DNA of 50,154 nt, from positions 1-50,154 of the forward strand of contig CAJNOQ010000453.1 in NCBI GenBank assembly GCA_905250885.1. Reading direction: 5' to 3'. Positions 22,237 through 34,393 of this stretch are shown in pieces. Source of the DNA: Didymodactylos carnosus (Eukaryota; Rotifera; Eurotatoria; Philodinida; Philodinidae). The number at the start of each line of letters is the position of its first letter. The stretch's first letter is position 1. The position numbers were made by a program, and so were the translations under genes. The notes below the pieces were generated by a model. That model did no database searches and was not told the origin of the DNA. It saw only the letters and a program-made list of their open reading frames with translations.

Positions 22237-24476
22237 GGTGTTTCACCTGTTGAAACAGAAAATAAATACTTTATTGTATTTATCTGAAAATGACAAAGAG
22301 TTGCTTATAAGAGAAAATCAGAAGCTTAATAATAAACTGAGTGGAGTCACTTTTAATTGGTTAATATGAGAATAAGATTGTAAACTGGGAATCACTATTA
22401 TAAGACAACTCTGAATCTTCTACTTACTGTTCGCTTGCAAGGATAATGCAAACTTATATTATCGCAAGAAGTCACTAAGGAGTACATAGCAAGATGCCCG
22501 AAGAAATCACTCGTGAGACAAACACAAACAACCAATAGCAATAACGCTTCCACTAATGTAGGAAAACGTAGCTAGACAAACAACTTCTGCTACTCGAAGA
22601 ACGGCTCTGTGATACAAAAGACGCAAGTAATTTTAGTTCAACTCTCTAATAGCTAAAAAGATGGTTAACAAATGGCGAGAAAGAAGCTTTACTAAACTTC
22701 TTTATTATCAACACAACTGAATTATCTCATCGGCGAAGATGTCGAAACAAGATATTGTAGTCGAGGCCTACTCCTGTGAAAAGGGTTTCAATTTTCCATT
22801 CTTCTGTAAGAGAATAGATAGCAATGAATAAAAAAAGTAATTTAAACAAAAGTAGTTTATAACTATCATTCACTGATTGTAATAACTTAATAACAACAAT
22901 AATAATGATCGAAATCTTGATTGGTTATGTGTTCAACCAGTTACGTTGTACTCGCTTGCGCCCTCTCTTCCTTAACAATGCTAGTACTCTAGCATCAAAA
23001 TTCAAAATATAGTGGAAACAAAAAAATTTTACCAAATTTTCTTTGTCATTCAACATCAGATAATCACCGACGAGAAGGTCATTTGTGGTTTTTAGTTGGT
23101 CAATTGAACGACAAAGAATTATAATGTGAAGTGGAGAGATCATGTATAGTAATCGATTAATGAATTAATTTATTGTGACTTTTAGTCTGGGTAATTCATT
23201 TCAAATTTTGCTGTAATTAATTCTACAGCCAAACAGAAATTCAAGATGCTTCGGCACCATTCTTTCATTATTTTCTCTACTTAAAACTTTGTTCATTGTC
23301 TATTTTTTTTATTCATTTTGATGAGCCTGTCTAAGGAGATTTGAGCAAAGAATTTGCTAAATACAACCAGAAGAACAAATGACAAGTGATGTTTCTAATA
23401 AAAGTTTCCTTTCAGCATGAACGCGCACATTTAGCTTTCCTAGCTGGTTCCAAACGTCGTTCGGGCTAAAGTATTTTCAAATGACCTCGATTTCTCATAA
23501 ATGTCTGTTACATTTTTTAGGTTGTTTTTTGGACTTTTTAAAGGCTTTCAAAACTGAAACTGTTTGTCGCTTTTAAATGTAGTCTACTCACAGGAAGCAT
23601 TGAATTTAAAACTCAGTCAGAAATTAGCCAGCGTCTTTGCATTTTCAAATGGAAAATTGCGTTTTGGCCAAAATTGAACTGGATAAAGCTTAGACGGATG
23701 GGATCTTCGTTCATTGTGAATCGATCATATTATGGATAAAATGAATAAGAAGAGTTATTTCACTGAAAGTACAAAATATCGGTTTTAGGTAAAAAAATTT
23801 AAAGAATCGCGCTTCAAGTAGCCAGTTTATTATAAAAATGCAAAATGTGGATTGTACAGGGTTTTTTATTATCTACACAAAGGCGTTATAAATGATTGTT
23901 TGAGAACATTTTCAACTTTATGCTTTTAATTGATGTTTTCTCACGTCTGACATCGGTATAGGCAAAAGTTGTTAAAAAGAATATTTATCATTTCTTTCAT
24001 ACAATCAAGGTGATAAAACTCAATTAATCGAGAACAACTCATTTATAATTTGATCGAAAGTATTGCTTCTCGTAGTGAACATATAACCAACTACCTGAAA
24101 AAAACGCTTACAAAATGCGTTGTCGTAAAATGTTTTTGAGCGAAAAAACTGTTCGTTTATCACTTTTTTGTTGTAGATATAATTATTTGCTTATTTGTGT
24201 TGTTTTTATTTCTCATGGGACATTCTCGTCTTCTTTATGTATGAAAATTTATTGTTAAAAGGTATTTATTATCGTTTTTCAATCTTGATTCAACGCAACA
24301 AATCCAACAACAGCAGCAATATTATCAAGTTTGAATATTAAAAAGATTTTTCTTTCATTTATTAGTGTGAATAAAGACTTACATTAGTGGAATCAAAAAT
24401 TCTATAATATATTAGATAAACTTTATTACGCTTGAATAGTTGGAAAAAATAGAATTTTATTGAAACGAGCGAAAAA
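22237..24476. other. Intergenic between divergent genes, no feature seen
   Basis: About 2.2 kb separating MAGOH (-) from a broken plus-strand gene. The minus frame 22925-23143 lacks motifs. Promoters for both neighbours presumably lie here but no element is recognisable. Coding-like composition is absent on both strands. Confidence 0.45.
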
Positions 24477-26124
24477 ATGTCTAAATATCGTGAAAAAAGT
24501 ATAGTGTCAACGATAGCGAAACCCACCACTCGTTTTTCGGATAGCGGATCAGAGTAAGTTCAGTTTTGGAAAAAACGTTCTTCCATACGAAAGTTGAAAA
24601 CATTCTTGAAACCACTATGATTTCTGAAAAAATACTGGTTGTTTGACTTGTTAGGATTAGGAACGAAATATGTATGATGAGCGAGAGGCAAAGTATTCTA
24701 CTTTTCAGATTATCATAGCAAATAAGTTTATTAAATTCTTCGCAATGATCTCCGATGGTGATACTGTTAAAATATTCTGCGTCTCTACTAGATCATTATG
24801 TTTTAAGTTGCTTTACAAATAGGAAATCGTTCTACCACAAATTTTATTGTTAATAGTTGCGGTATTTTTCTTTCGCACACTTAGTTTAACCCTGATCTGT
24901 CCACCTCGGGTCCTTGCGGACCCCATACAAAGTTTTGAAGATGTCTTGCTGCTCTGCCAGATAAATAATGAGTGGATGCAATCAGTTCATATTGATAGTA
25001 CGCCCTATTGTCATTCAGTGGAATATAAGGTGAAACGGTGAAGTCCAGCGGTTGTGTTCCAAATGAAACCGGTAGAATTTGGGCATATTATAGGTGGTTG
25101 GATCAGGGTTATATATAAATATGTATGCGAATTCGAAGGCTATAGAAATTAACTCAAATGAGGTGTAGCGATCATTGAATAGTAAAAATCACATGTTTTT
25201 CTAGATACGCAGTCATTTGCTTTTAATGCTCCTCTCATGACATCAACAAGTAGTGACAAGAGATTATGGTCTGATAAATGAAATTGATATGAGACAACAT
25301 AAACAACGATATTGACGGTCAACAATCAACAGAGACTAGCTAATCGTCGTCCTCATTCAGCTGGTCATTGTAATAGTCAAAGACAAGGTCGACTTTATGT
25401 AACATGTTTATTCAGGTAAGCTGAAATTTAAAATTGGTCTGATATATCGTTCGATTTTTGTTAACCCACTCTTTATGTAGTTTTGATGAAGAATTATCTG
25501 CTATAAATAATAATGATATAGATAATCGATCAACAATCGTAGGGTCTCAACATCATGTCGGGTACTACTAATCATTCTTATTGTACGCATCAAGAACGAA
25601 AGAGTTGTAATTCTTCATCTGCACGTAATAACCGTCGAAGTCGGTCTAAAAAACATCGATCCTATAATCGACGTCAACAGAACCTATCTATATCTTCAAA
25701 ACAACAAATACAACCTTTCAGCGAACATAATTGGACACTATACACGAGTAATCATAATAGTCGATCATCATCGACGATTAATACATCATGAAGGGTCAAG
25801 AACAAGCTTGAAAATATGGCATTTTCTGTTCGATCAACGTCAACAGTCAGTATATCACGTAATCGAAAACCGATAATGAATCTAACTAAATTGAGTCGAT
25901 GTTTATTTAAATTAGGTAAAATTCAAGTGAAAGATAGTTGCCGATATGTGCACAAGAAACAACCTCTGTCATTTCAAGAATCACTAACAACAGAACAATT
26001 AATGTCTTCACCTCAATCGTTATTTGTACAACATCACACAAGTTTAGTTTTATCTACGATAAATAAAAAGAGGAATATTAATGAAAACTTAGTTCCATAT
26101 AGTAATGGTGAACTTCAATGTTAA
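24477..26124 (+). pseudogene. Broken multi-exon gene of unknown function
   Basis: A first exon-like frame (24477-24553) starts MSKYREKSIVSTIAK and ends at a consensus GTAAGT donor. Downstream pieces look coding but change frame or meet stops. One is 25210-25290 (ending LWSDK then stop). Another is about 25345-25415 (RRPHSAGHCNSQRQGRLYV, with a GTAAGC donor). A third continues from 25481 in phase (SFDEELSAINNND) and meets a stop near 25568. From 25555 a different frame runs to a TGA at 25789-25791 and then stays open, same frame, to 26122. The later part is rich in Ser, Asn, Arg, Lys and Gln. Several independent lesions favour a pseudogene over mis-read introns. No family is recognised. Confidence 0.5.
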
Positions 26125-27517
26125 AATCGGATCATCAACGAACGTTCGTATCTGTAGTAGAAATGTTTAATCTAACAAATGAATATCAAAGTAATCTTTT
26201 TGCCTCATGTGAAAAAGTAACGATACGATAAGGCTCTCTTGATAGTGGAATAAGTGGAAAATTTTGAACGCTAAAACTATTGTTTTTTATCAAGTTAAAA
26301 TCTATTATTAGTACGTTCATGTTGCATCTATTTTTATGTATTAGTTTATTCGCACACTAATTTTCAATGTGACTTTGTGCTTGAGTTCTGAACTGTTGAT
26401 TAATAGATAAATTACGTCTGATAGAACATGTACAAATAGATTTTGATACTGTTAGTTTTACTTTCTTTTTTGTTTTTGGACAATATTTTTATCTTATTGT
26501 GCATGGAAATTAATTTAATAATATTCTTTTTTCTCTTGTTTTATTGTGAGATGATAAAAGGATATATTTCTATCCGTCTATCTCTTAGATGTGTCAATAG
26601 ATTAATTAGTATGTTTTCTTTTTTCCTATAATATTAGTAAGATATATGATAAAGACTTTAAAAGTGCGGTATTTTTTAATCAAAATATTGAACCAGATAT
26701 CTCAGACTGGTGGATGGAATAACGTTTCGTGTTGTAAAAAAGCATTTTCCCAGAAGTCGTGATCAAATGTAACATTTCAGTATTTGTATATCTTACATTC
26801 ACGCTTTCGTCTACTAATGGTCCTCATTTCACTAATACTAACCGAGAGACACTCTGATAATCATAATATGATCGTAACAAGTGACAATCATCAAAGTCTG
26901 AAAGTGAGAGCAGGCATATAAATTGAAAAAATGACCTTCAAAAAAAGGATTGACTCAAAATTGATTTGTACTACCTAAATATGTAAGTCAACAGTCCGAC
27001 ATTTACTGCTTCTAGGCGCTTTACTAACGCTGCTAAAAGTTGAAGTGAGACCCTTCTGTAGAAAAGACTCTTCTTGGTTTGCTGGTAAAGGGAGCGCTCC
27101 TGTTTTATCATTAAAGCAATGAGTATATTATACACGTTTTATCTTGTACGATGGACTTAAGATTTCGTAGAAAAGAAAGAAATGTTGACCAAAGCTCAAA
27201 TTAACTTCATGATAGCTTAAAGTCGTGCATAGCTCAATTAAATTGCAAATAACTTAATACTTTTTCTGCTATAAAAATCAATGGCTTCATCGTGCTGCTA
27301 TATCTCTCTTGATTCTATTTTCTATTATAAATTGCATTTTTATTTTCTTTGAACTTAGAATTTGAAGTAGTTTGTATTGCTTCTTTTTATTTGCTTTACT
27401 ATTTGGTTTTCGGATGTGTAACCTATTTAATAATTTCAACTAATTGGCTTCTTTTTTCTATTCTAGTTTTGCTTCAACATTTTTATGTTTTATAAATAGC
27501 ATAATATATATTTTTAC
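26125..27517. other. Intergenic, upstream of the RASSF gene
   Basis: About 1.4 kb without coding evidence; the plus frame 26443-26631 is poly-Leu/Phe/Ile from T-rich DNA. The promoter, and possibly a 5' non-coding exon, of the RASSF gene should lie here. Confidence 0.45.
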
Positions 27518-29301
27518 ATGAAATGTTCTACGGCTTCTATGCATGAAATTTACATTAATGATAGTGTAAAAACACGACCAATTTCTGTCTGCTATCATAA
27601 AATGAGTGAATGCAGTGTATGTCAAAAACCAGTATCATTCCGTAAGGTCTTTAGTTCTACTCTTTTTATTTTTCTCGTAGTTGCGTCGCAAAGAGTTACT
27701 GTGCTTACTATGATTGCTTAACGAAATTTTTTGTACCTATATTTAAGAATTATTTCCTATTCTAGACGATCGTCGAATTGTCTCTGGCATTGCTTTACAT
27801 TCTGATTGTATTCGATGTAAAGATTGTCACAAAGTTATTGGCGACGGTGCATATAAAAAGGTATTTTAACCTTAGGTCTTCTTTTTAAACAAGCAAGTTC
27901 TCGTTTTGTTGTTCTAGCATCATGAAGATATTTGTTGTATTAACTGTTATGATCTTCGTCATGTAATAAATAATTCTAATATAAATGATTCACCTAGTTT
28001 ATTATTGAACAGTGAATTTAATTCATCATCGTCTTCAATAGTTAACACTACTGCCATCAGTGATTTATCATCGTTAGCCGAAATAACTCTATCACCCAAA
28101 ATGGCTACAAACAACAATTCTAATCGTTATCGATCATTGAAGTAAAAAAATATATTTTTCTTCTATAACTGCTACATATCCAAATCTTATTTCGATTAGA
28201 TCCTTTCCAGAACGTGTACAACTCTATAACGAATATAATCATAGACAATCATCACATTTAAAGATCAAAGAGGTATCAATTTTGCAAAAATAATTAGAAA
28301 ATCAACTATCATTTTTCATTTACTAACAGGAAGATGGAAAAATGATTGTTTGTGGATCAATAAGAATTTATTGGAATATTCATTCACCGATTCAATTAAT
28401 GTCTGGACGGTCAATACCTCTTGGTAAGAGATTTTTTATTATTTATAGTCTTATATTTAAAAATAAATCTTTTATTTTAGGTTTATATCCAAAATCAATG
28501 AAAATATATGATCTGAATCAACAAGATTCAAATGATAATGATACGATAACTATGGGAGATTATAAACAAAAAGTAATTTTTATTTTTCACTTGTTTTTAT
28601 TATTATAGCGTATATATTTTCTTCAATTCTAGAATTTTGATTCATCATTTAAACGTTTATGTTTTGATGATACTGCATTATTAACACGATTATCATTGGA
28701 TGATACAAATTTAAGACGTACACAAACAATTAAAGTACCATCAAGTCAACGAAAAACTTATCGAATATCAGTTCCCGCTTTTATGCCGACTAATGATGAT
28801 GAAGAAGTACGAAAATATGATATAATCATTCATGTTTTTTTACTCTATCTAATGTTTTCTTTTCAGTCAAGATCATTTATTCCGGCCACAGATAGTATGA
28901 CCACTATTTATATCAGTAGTAGTACAACATCAGCAGAAGCAATACGTATTCTTTTTGAAAAACATTATATTGAAACAAATTCAAATTTATTTTCATTATA
29001 TAAAGTTGAAAAATTAAATGGTAATATTTGTGAATTAAATGATGATGATTTTCCATTAATATTACGAGTATTAACTGGACCATTTAATGATACACAATTT
29101 TATATAATGGAAAAAGGCCGAAGTCAAACAATACCAATTGAAGTATCAAATTATCTTGTATTACCAGAAACAATGTTAAAAGCATTTGTTGAAAAATTTA
29201 TAAATGAAGAAATTGATTTAATTAATAGTACAAAACGAAAATATTTAGCTTATAAACAATTATTATTGAAAGAATTTGAAAAACATATTGAAAATATGTA
29301 A
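27518..29301 (+). CDS. RASSF-family adaptor: LIM, Ras-association and SARAH domains
   Basis: Eight exons: 27518-27641, 27766-27860, 27918-28141, 28200-28272, 28330-28423, 28481-28572, 28633-28806 and 28867-29301. They total 1311 bp and give 436 residues. The N-terminus has one LIM zinc finger: CSVC, a 17-residue spacer, HSDCIRCKDC, then ICCINCYDLRH, giving the C2-H-C2-C2-C ligand pattern across three exons. The C-terminal half holds a Ras-association domain (about YISSSTTSAEAIRILFEKHY through LILRVLTGPFND) and then a SARAH helix (VLPETMLKAFVEKFINEE to LLLKEFEKHI). LIM-RA-SARAH is the order known for Drosophila RASSF; vertebrate RASSF1/5 carry C1 instead of LIM. RASSF adaptors bind Ras-like GTPases and, through SARAH, Hippo/MST kinases. 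An in-frame ATG at 27602 just before the LIM domain is an alternative start. Introns are 57-124 bp. Confidence 0.9.
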
Positions 29302-29755
29302 TATTTCTATTTTAATATTAAAAAATGAAAAATCAGATAATAATATGAAAAATCAGATACATAAGTTTTAACTGTATATTGATTATATTTCTAATTTATT
29401 TCGAATTGTTATCAATGTTTAATTAGTAATTATTTCTCATCTTTTTATAATTAATTTAGTCTTGTTAAATCAAACATTTTTTGACTGAGCTTGTCGACAT
29501 GATTGATAGAATCTTTTTCTTCTTTCTTTTTTTTTTAATGTAATAGTGCGCACATTTTTTTTTGTGCACACTTGTTATTTCGTTTTTTGTTGTTGTTTTT
29601 TCTATACATATTCCTGCTTTTTTGTTATTTTATTGAAAAATAAGCAGATTGTTTATTTATTTCTTAAAAATAGATTGTCTTAATAGATATTTAAACTGCT
29701 AGAAAAATGACTATTTATCTATTTAATTAAATATGTCTTTTTATTTATTTTTTGG

Positions 29756-30961
29756 ATGTCCTCTGCTTCCAATATCGAAAATGATGATACAGATGCGCGA
29801 CGAACTTCATCAAATAACAGCTCATCTTCTCATTCTACAAATAAGTAACGAAAAGATTATTTTCATATATTTTTAATATTTTTGTATTTAATATGTTTAT
29901 ATTTAGAGTACCTCATGCTGAACGATTAGGTTTTACTGATAGTGAAGAATATTGTACATCATTTCTTAAACGTGGATTGGCAATTGTTGTAAGCAATAAA
30001 TATTTTGAACCGGAGACAGGTATAAAAATAATGATTAGTATAATTTTTTATATGTGTATAATATATATATATCTATCTCTTTATTAATTAAGGTTTATCA
30101 ATTCGTGTTGGAACCGATTTAGATGCAAGTCGTTTAGAACAAACATTATTGGATTTAGGTTTTACAGTGAAATTATATCATAATTTAATGGCTAAAGAGC
30201 TTGTATCAGTATTAGATGATGGTAGGATGATGATAACTTTATTAAAATAATTCATTTTTCTTTTTCGTGTTTTTTTTTTTTTGATTTTAGTTGCACTAAA
30301 TGATCATTCAAATGCTGATTGTTTTCTATTTGTACTTTTATCACATGGTGATGATAAAGATCTTGTTTATGGTTGTGATCGAGCCATATCAATTGATTAT
30401 TTAACTCAACCATTCAAACGATCATCAAATACATTAAGTGGAAAACCAAAAATATTTATATTTCAAGTAAGAATCTCTCAATATTATAAATAATTAATAA
30501 TTATATTTCATTTAAAAGAATAGAAAAATTGGTCTATGAATTTTTTTAAATAAAATTTTTCTCATTTTATTTTATTTTATTTTTTTTTTCTCCAATAGGC
30601 TTGTCGTGGTCAACGTCTAATGGAATCAGTTTATAAACAATCTTTTAATACCGATGATGATACAATATCTTATGTTCCTCAAATACCTATTGAAGCTGAT
30701 TTTCTCATGGTTTATTCAACTGTACCAGGCTATTATTCATGGAGAAATTCAATGAAAGGTTCATGGTTTATTCAAGCATTATGTGATGTACTTCGAGAAC
30801 ATGGAAAAGAATGGGATTTATTACGTATATTTACCAAAGTAAATCGACGTGTCGCATACGATTATGAATCATCTTGTACAGATCAAATTATGTCAAATAG
30901 AAAACAAATACCATGTATTGTATCAACACTAACAAAAGATTTTTATTTTAAGTCAAAATAA
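29756..30961 (+). CDS. Effector-type caspase
   Basis: Five exons (29756-29844, 29907-30019, 30093-30221, 30291-30466, 30599-30961) total 870 bp and give 289 residues, close to caspase-3/7. The prodomain is short and Ser/Asn-rich without CARD or DED. The p20 part has SIRVGTDLD (the S1-pocket Arg), LLSHGDD (catalytic His) and QACRG (catalytic Cys), the last spanning the intron-4 junction. The p10 part has IPIEADFLMVYS, then YYSWRNSMKGSWFIQALCDV, matching the second S1 Arg and S2/S4 pocket of executioner caspases, and ends near IPCIVSTLTKDFYF. An acidic linker (FNTDDDTIS) is a plausible maturation cleavage site. Caspases are Asp-specific proteases that dismantle cells in apoptosis. All catalytic residues are intact. 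It follows RASSF by 454 bp on the same strand. Confidence 0.95.
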
Positions 30962-31501
30962 TTCAATAAGAATGTACATTGCTTCATTTAATTCTATTAT
31001 GTGCAATATAATAATTAGTCGAATGACGATCAGATATTTTTTCTTTTTTGATGTTCTATTTTTATTTGTCGTGTGTATTTATGCTTCGACATTGTATAAA
31101 TTATTCAATATTTTTATCATAAATATTTACATTGTCTATACAAATAGAAAATCGATGTCTATTAATGAGTCTATAGAATAGAGGAGAAAATGGACGAATG
31201 TTGTTTTAGTATAAAAGTTCTTCTCATTCGTTTTCTGATTATAATACCATCCAATCAATATGTTTTCTTCTGTAAAAATAAAAACATTAAAAATGGCAAA
31301 ATACGAAATAATATTCGTTAGAGAGAGAAGATAATTAAATTTTTAATAGATAAAAACGGATGAGTTTGATATTCTCATCAACTTTTCATTTGTAAACTAT
31401 TCAAAATTTTTCTTAATATTTTCGCATAACTTAGTACATGATTAATTTAATTTTTTTTTGTGAAGTTTTTCATTACCATCGATGTATAGTCAGTCTATTT
31501 G
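30962..31501. other. Convergent intergenic region
   Basis: About 540 bp between the 3' end of the caspase (+) and the 3' end of the channel gene (-). It should hold both 3' UTRs. The plus frame at 30972-31181 is AT-driven and not supported as a gene. Confidence 0.5.
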
Positions 31502-33646
31502 TCAAATTTTTTTTATACTAATCGATGGTATAACAGCAAAAACGCATATAGCTGCTGCAATAATAATAGCGAAGAAAAACCAACAACATAAACATTCACT
31601 TAGTCTTGCTCGTTTTCTCCATTGATAACGTTCATTATCTTCTAATTTTAAAATTTCTTCTCGTTCAAATAATTGTTTCAATATTGAATTAACATCTGAC
31701 GATTCTTGATGATGATTTGTTAATGTTGTATCACCATATTCTAAACTTATTCGATTTCCATTTGTTCCATTTCCATTACTTACATTACCACCATGCAATT
31801 TTTCACTTAATGCACGAGATAACACTGTTACACGACTTAATCTTGCTGGTTGTTGTGTATCATAGTTTCGACTTTTATGTCGATTACGTCTAAGCCATTG
31901 TGATACAAAATTAATTCCACCATAGAATATTGAATGAATAATATGATCAAAAAATAATGATATTGCTTCAATCATAAATAATATTGTTAAAAATTGAAGT
32001 ATTAATGGAGATGTTGTTAATTGTTGTGCTTCAATTTTATAATCTAAATAAAGATAGAATGTTAATGTTGCAAATGAATTCAATACACCAATAATTAATC
32101 GTTGATGAGCTTCAACTGGTTGAAAATAAAATATAAAGATAAAAAATGAGAAAAATAAACATGGAACAATAATTGTAAATATATGTGATTCTCGACGACG
32201 TTGAATTGATAATGATATTAGTAGATCATCTACGGATGAATTTTCATTAATTATTTTTGGTTGTATTTGTATATTTGTAATAAACCATCCTCTCGATGAA
32301 GTTTTAACATAACTTTTTGTTGTTGTTAATGATGTTGTTGTTGTTGTTGTTGTTGTTGTTGATGATACATTCTCATTATTCTTTGTATCTGTCGTACTAC
32401 CAAATAGAGCATTCCACACACTTATTCGACCATTCAATTGTCCTCCACCTGTTGATGCGAATGAACGACGATATTGTAATTTAAATGATTTTTGTGTATT
32501 ATGTAAATTTAAATTAAACGAATGTTTATCAAATGGATAATATTGTAGATCAATGACACTTGCTATTGTAAATGTTCCACGTCTTGTCCATCTTACAAGA
32601 CCTTCTCGATTAATTTTTGCTATTTCTTGTTCGATATTAAATTGAACATGTTCATCATCAAATTTCATTTCGGGTAACCATAGTGAATTTAATGTTGCTG
32701 GTGTTAATGTTATATCATCTATTTGATAATAACGACTTTGAGTATTATTTGAATCCCAACTTAAAAATTCATACGGTGATGGATTACTTCTGAAAAGAAA
32801 AAGAATAATAGATCTTTAATTGTCTACATTTTTTTTTTTATCAAAATCAAAACAAAACAATATTACCCAATACTATTTGATTCAAATTGATAATTTAATG
32901 TTAATGATGCACGAAATGTAATTTCATTTGTTGTTGCATCTACTTTTAGTATATCATGAATAGGAAATTCAATATCAAATATCAAAGTTGATTGACTTTC
33001 TCTTAAACGTCGTGCTGCCAATCGATACCTGAATGTTATGTTAAAAGAATAATTAACAAATATTTGTGTAGATTTTTCTTCTAGACAATATATATTAAAT
33101 AATTGTTGATTAATGACAAGTTTCTAAGTTCACATGCATATATAAATGATTTTTAAATATTAAAACATATTTTTTTTTCATGAAAAGAAAAATATCAAAT
33201 ATGAGTTCAAAACATCTACTAGTTGTTTTCAAATTTCTGTTTATATTCACTAAAATTATACACATTTGAGTACTATTGAAAATGTTACTATTCTTTTAAA
33301 TATTTTTAAAATATCATCTAATTCATTGAGATTTAGATTCAATTTGTTACAAAGATATTATTCATTATTTCAACATTTTCTAATGAGAAGAATTATATAA
33401 AACATACCTTTGTGCAATTTCTGTTAGTAGTTCATGTCTTGGATCTAATGATATTGTATTGGTAAATGATAATGTAGCACTATTATCTGTTTTTGATAAT
33501 GGCATATTATTATTTTGTACATTGTTAACTGCATAGTTAATTTTTCGTGTCTGTAAAATATTGTTATTATTTGATATACTCTGACTACATTGAATATATA
33601 ATACAACAACAATAATAATTAAAAAATTTGAAATCATCTCTCTCAT
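31502..33646 (-). CDS. Pentameric ligand-gated ion channel subunit lacking Cys-loop cysteines
   Basis: Three exons, 33646-33408, 33028-32867 and 32789-31502, total 1689 bp and give 562 residues. A hydrophobic N-terminus (about residues 5-18) is a signal peptide. The extracellular domain has the loop-A-like LNSLWLPEMKF and the core IDLQYYPFDKHSF, the counterpart of the Cys-loop YFPFD block. Four membrane segments follow: M1 (IFTIIVPCLFFSFFIFIFYF), M2 (RLIIGVLNSFATLTFYLYL), M3 (after SPLILQF) and M4 near the C-terminus (CCWFFFAIIIAAAICVFAV). The M3-M4 loop is about 100 residues. A poly-Thr run in the extracellular part is encoded by (GTT)n. Aligned to family spacing, the two Cys-loop cysteines are replaced by Ser and Phe. 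Ligand and ion selectivity cannot be deduced. Confidence 0.9.
32334..32360 (-). repeat. (GTT)9 trinucleotide repeat coding for poly-threonine
   Basis: Nine GTT units on the plus strand read as ACA/ACG-type Thr codons in the channel gene on the minus strand, within the extracellular domain just before TSLTTTKSYV. The run is in frame, so length changes would add or remove whole threonines. Confidence 0.85.
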
Positions 33647-34393
33647 TAATTTTATAATGATAAAATTTTTAGATTATCGATGGTGATAAAAAAATCTATC
33701 TCATTGTCCATCTTCTCCAAGATTGTCTCTTATTTTTTTCATTTACACTCTTATGTTACTTATATTTTCTTTTTTGGTCATCTCTTACTGTTATCTTGTA
33801 GCAAAAAATAGTCAGTGACCGATTTTATTGTCAATATTTACTCGGTAATCTAAATTTATGATGCCATTGTGTATATAATAATTAATTGCTCAGTGACATG
33901 TATTTACCTCTAAGTCGTTCGTTAAAAAAAAAAGATTATCTCGAATGTCTGTATCGTGTGTGTGTGGTGTGATGAGAAAGAAAGAAAGTAAGACATAATA
34001 TTAAGTAAAGTTAACATAGAAGACGACGACAGACTTAACGATCAAACAAAAAAAAAAAAAAATAATTTTGTTTTTGAACACAACAAGTACTAACAATATT
34101 TGATAAAGAGAAAATTAAATCAACAAGAAATATTCACATTTATTGTGTTTTCTTAACACAAAATCATAATAAATTGAGATATCAAAATGTCTATAAAAGT
34201 TCGATCAAAATTTTTTTTTCAAATGATAAAAACAAAACGAAATTTAACATTGTTTGTCTAATGTTAAAGTAATATAAAATATTCAAATTGAATCTAATGT
34301 TATCTTAGATATGCCAAACTGTTCACTATTATTCAATTTATATCTATTGATAACTATTATTCTAATAAAAAGATAGAATTTGTTAATTTAATT
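33647..34393. other. Intergenic, no feature seen
   Basis: About 0.75 kb between two minus-strand genes, AT-rich with poly-A/T runs. It should contain the channel promoter and the 3' UTR-proximal sequence of the next gene. No coding frame. Confidence 0.5.

Noticed and set aside
32334-32360. (GTT)9 as a possible non-coding microsatellite
   Set aside because: It is in frame inside an otherwise intact channel exon and simply codes poly-Thr.
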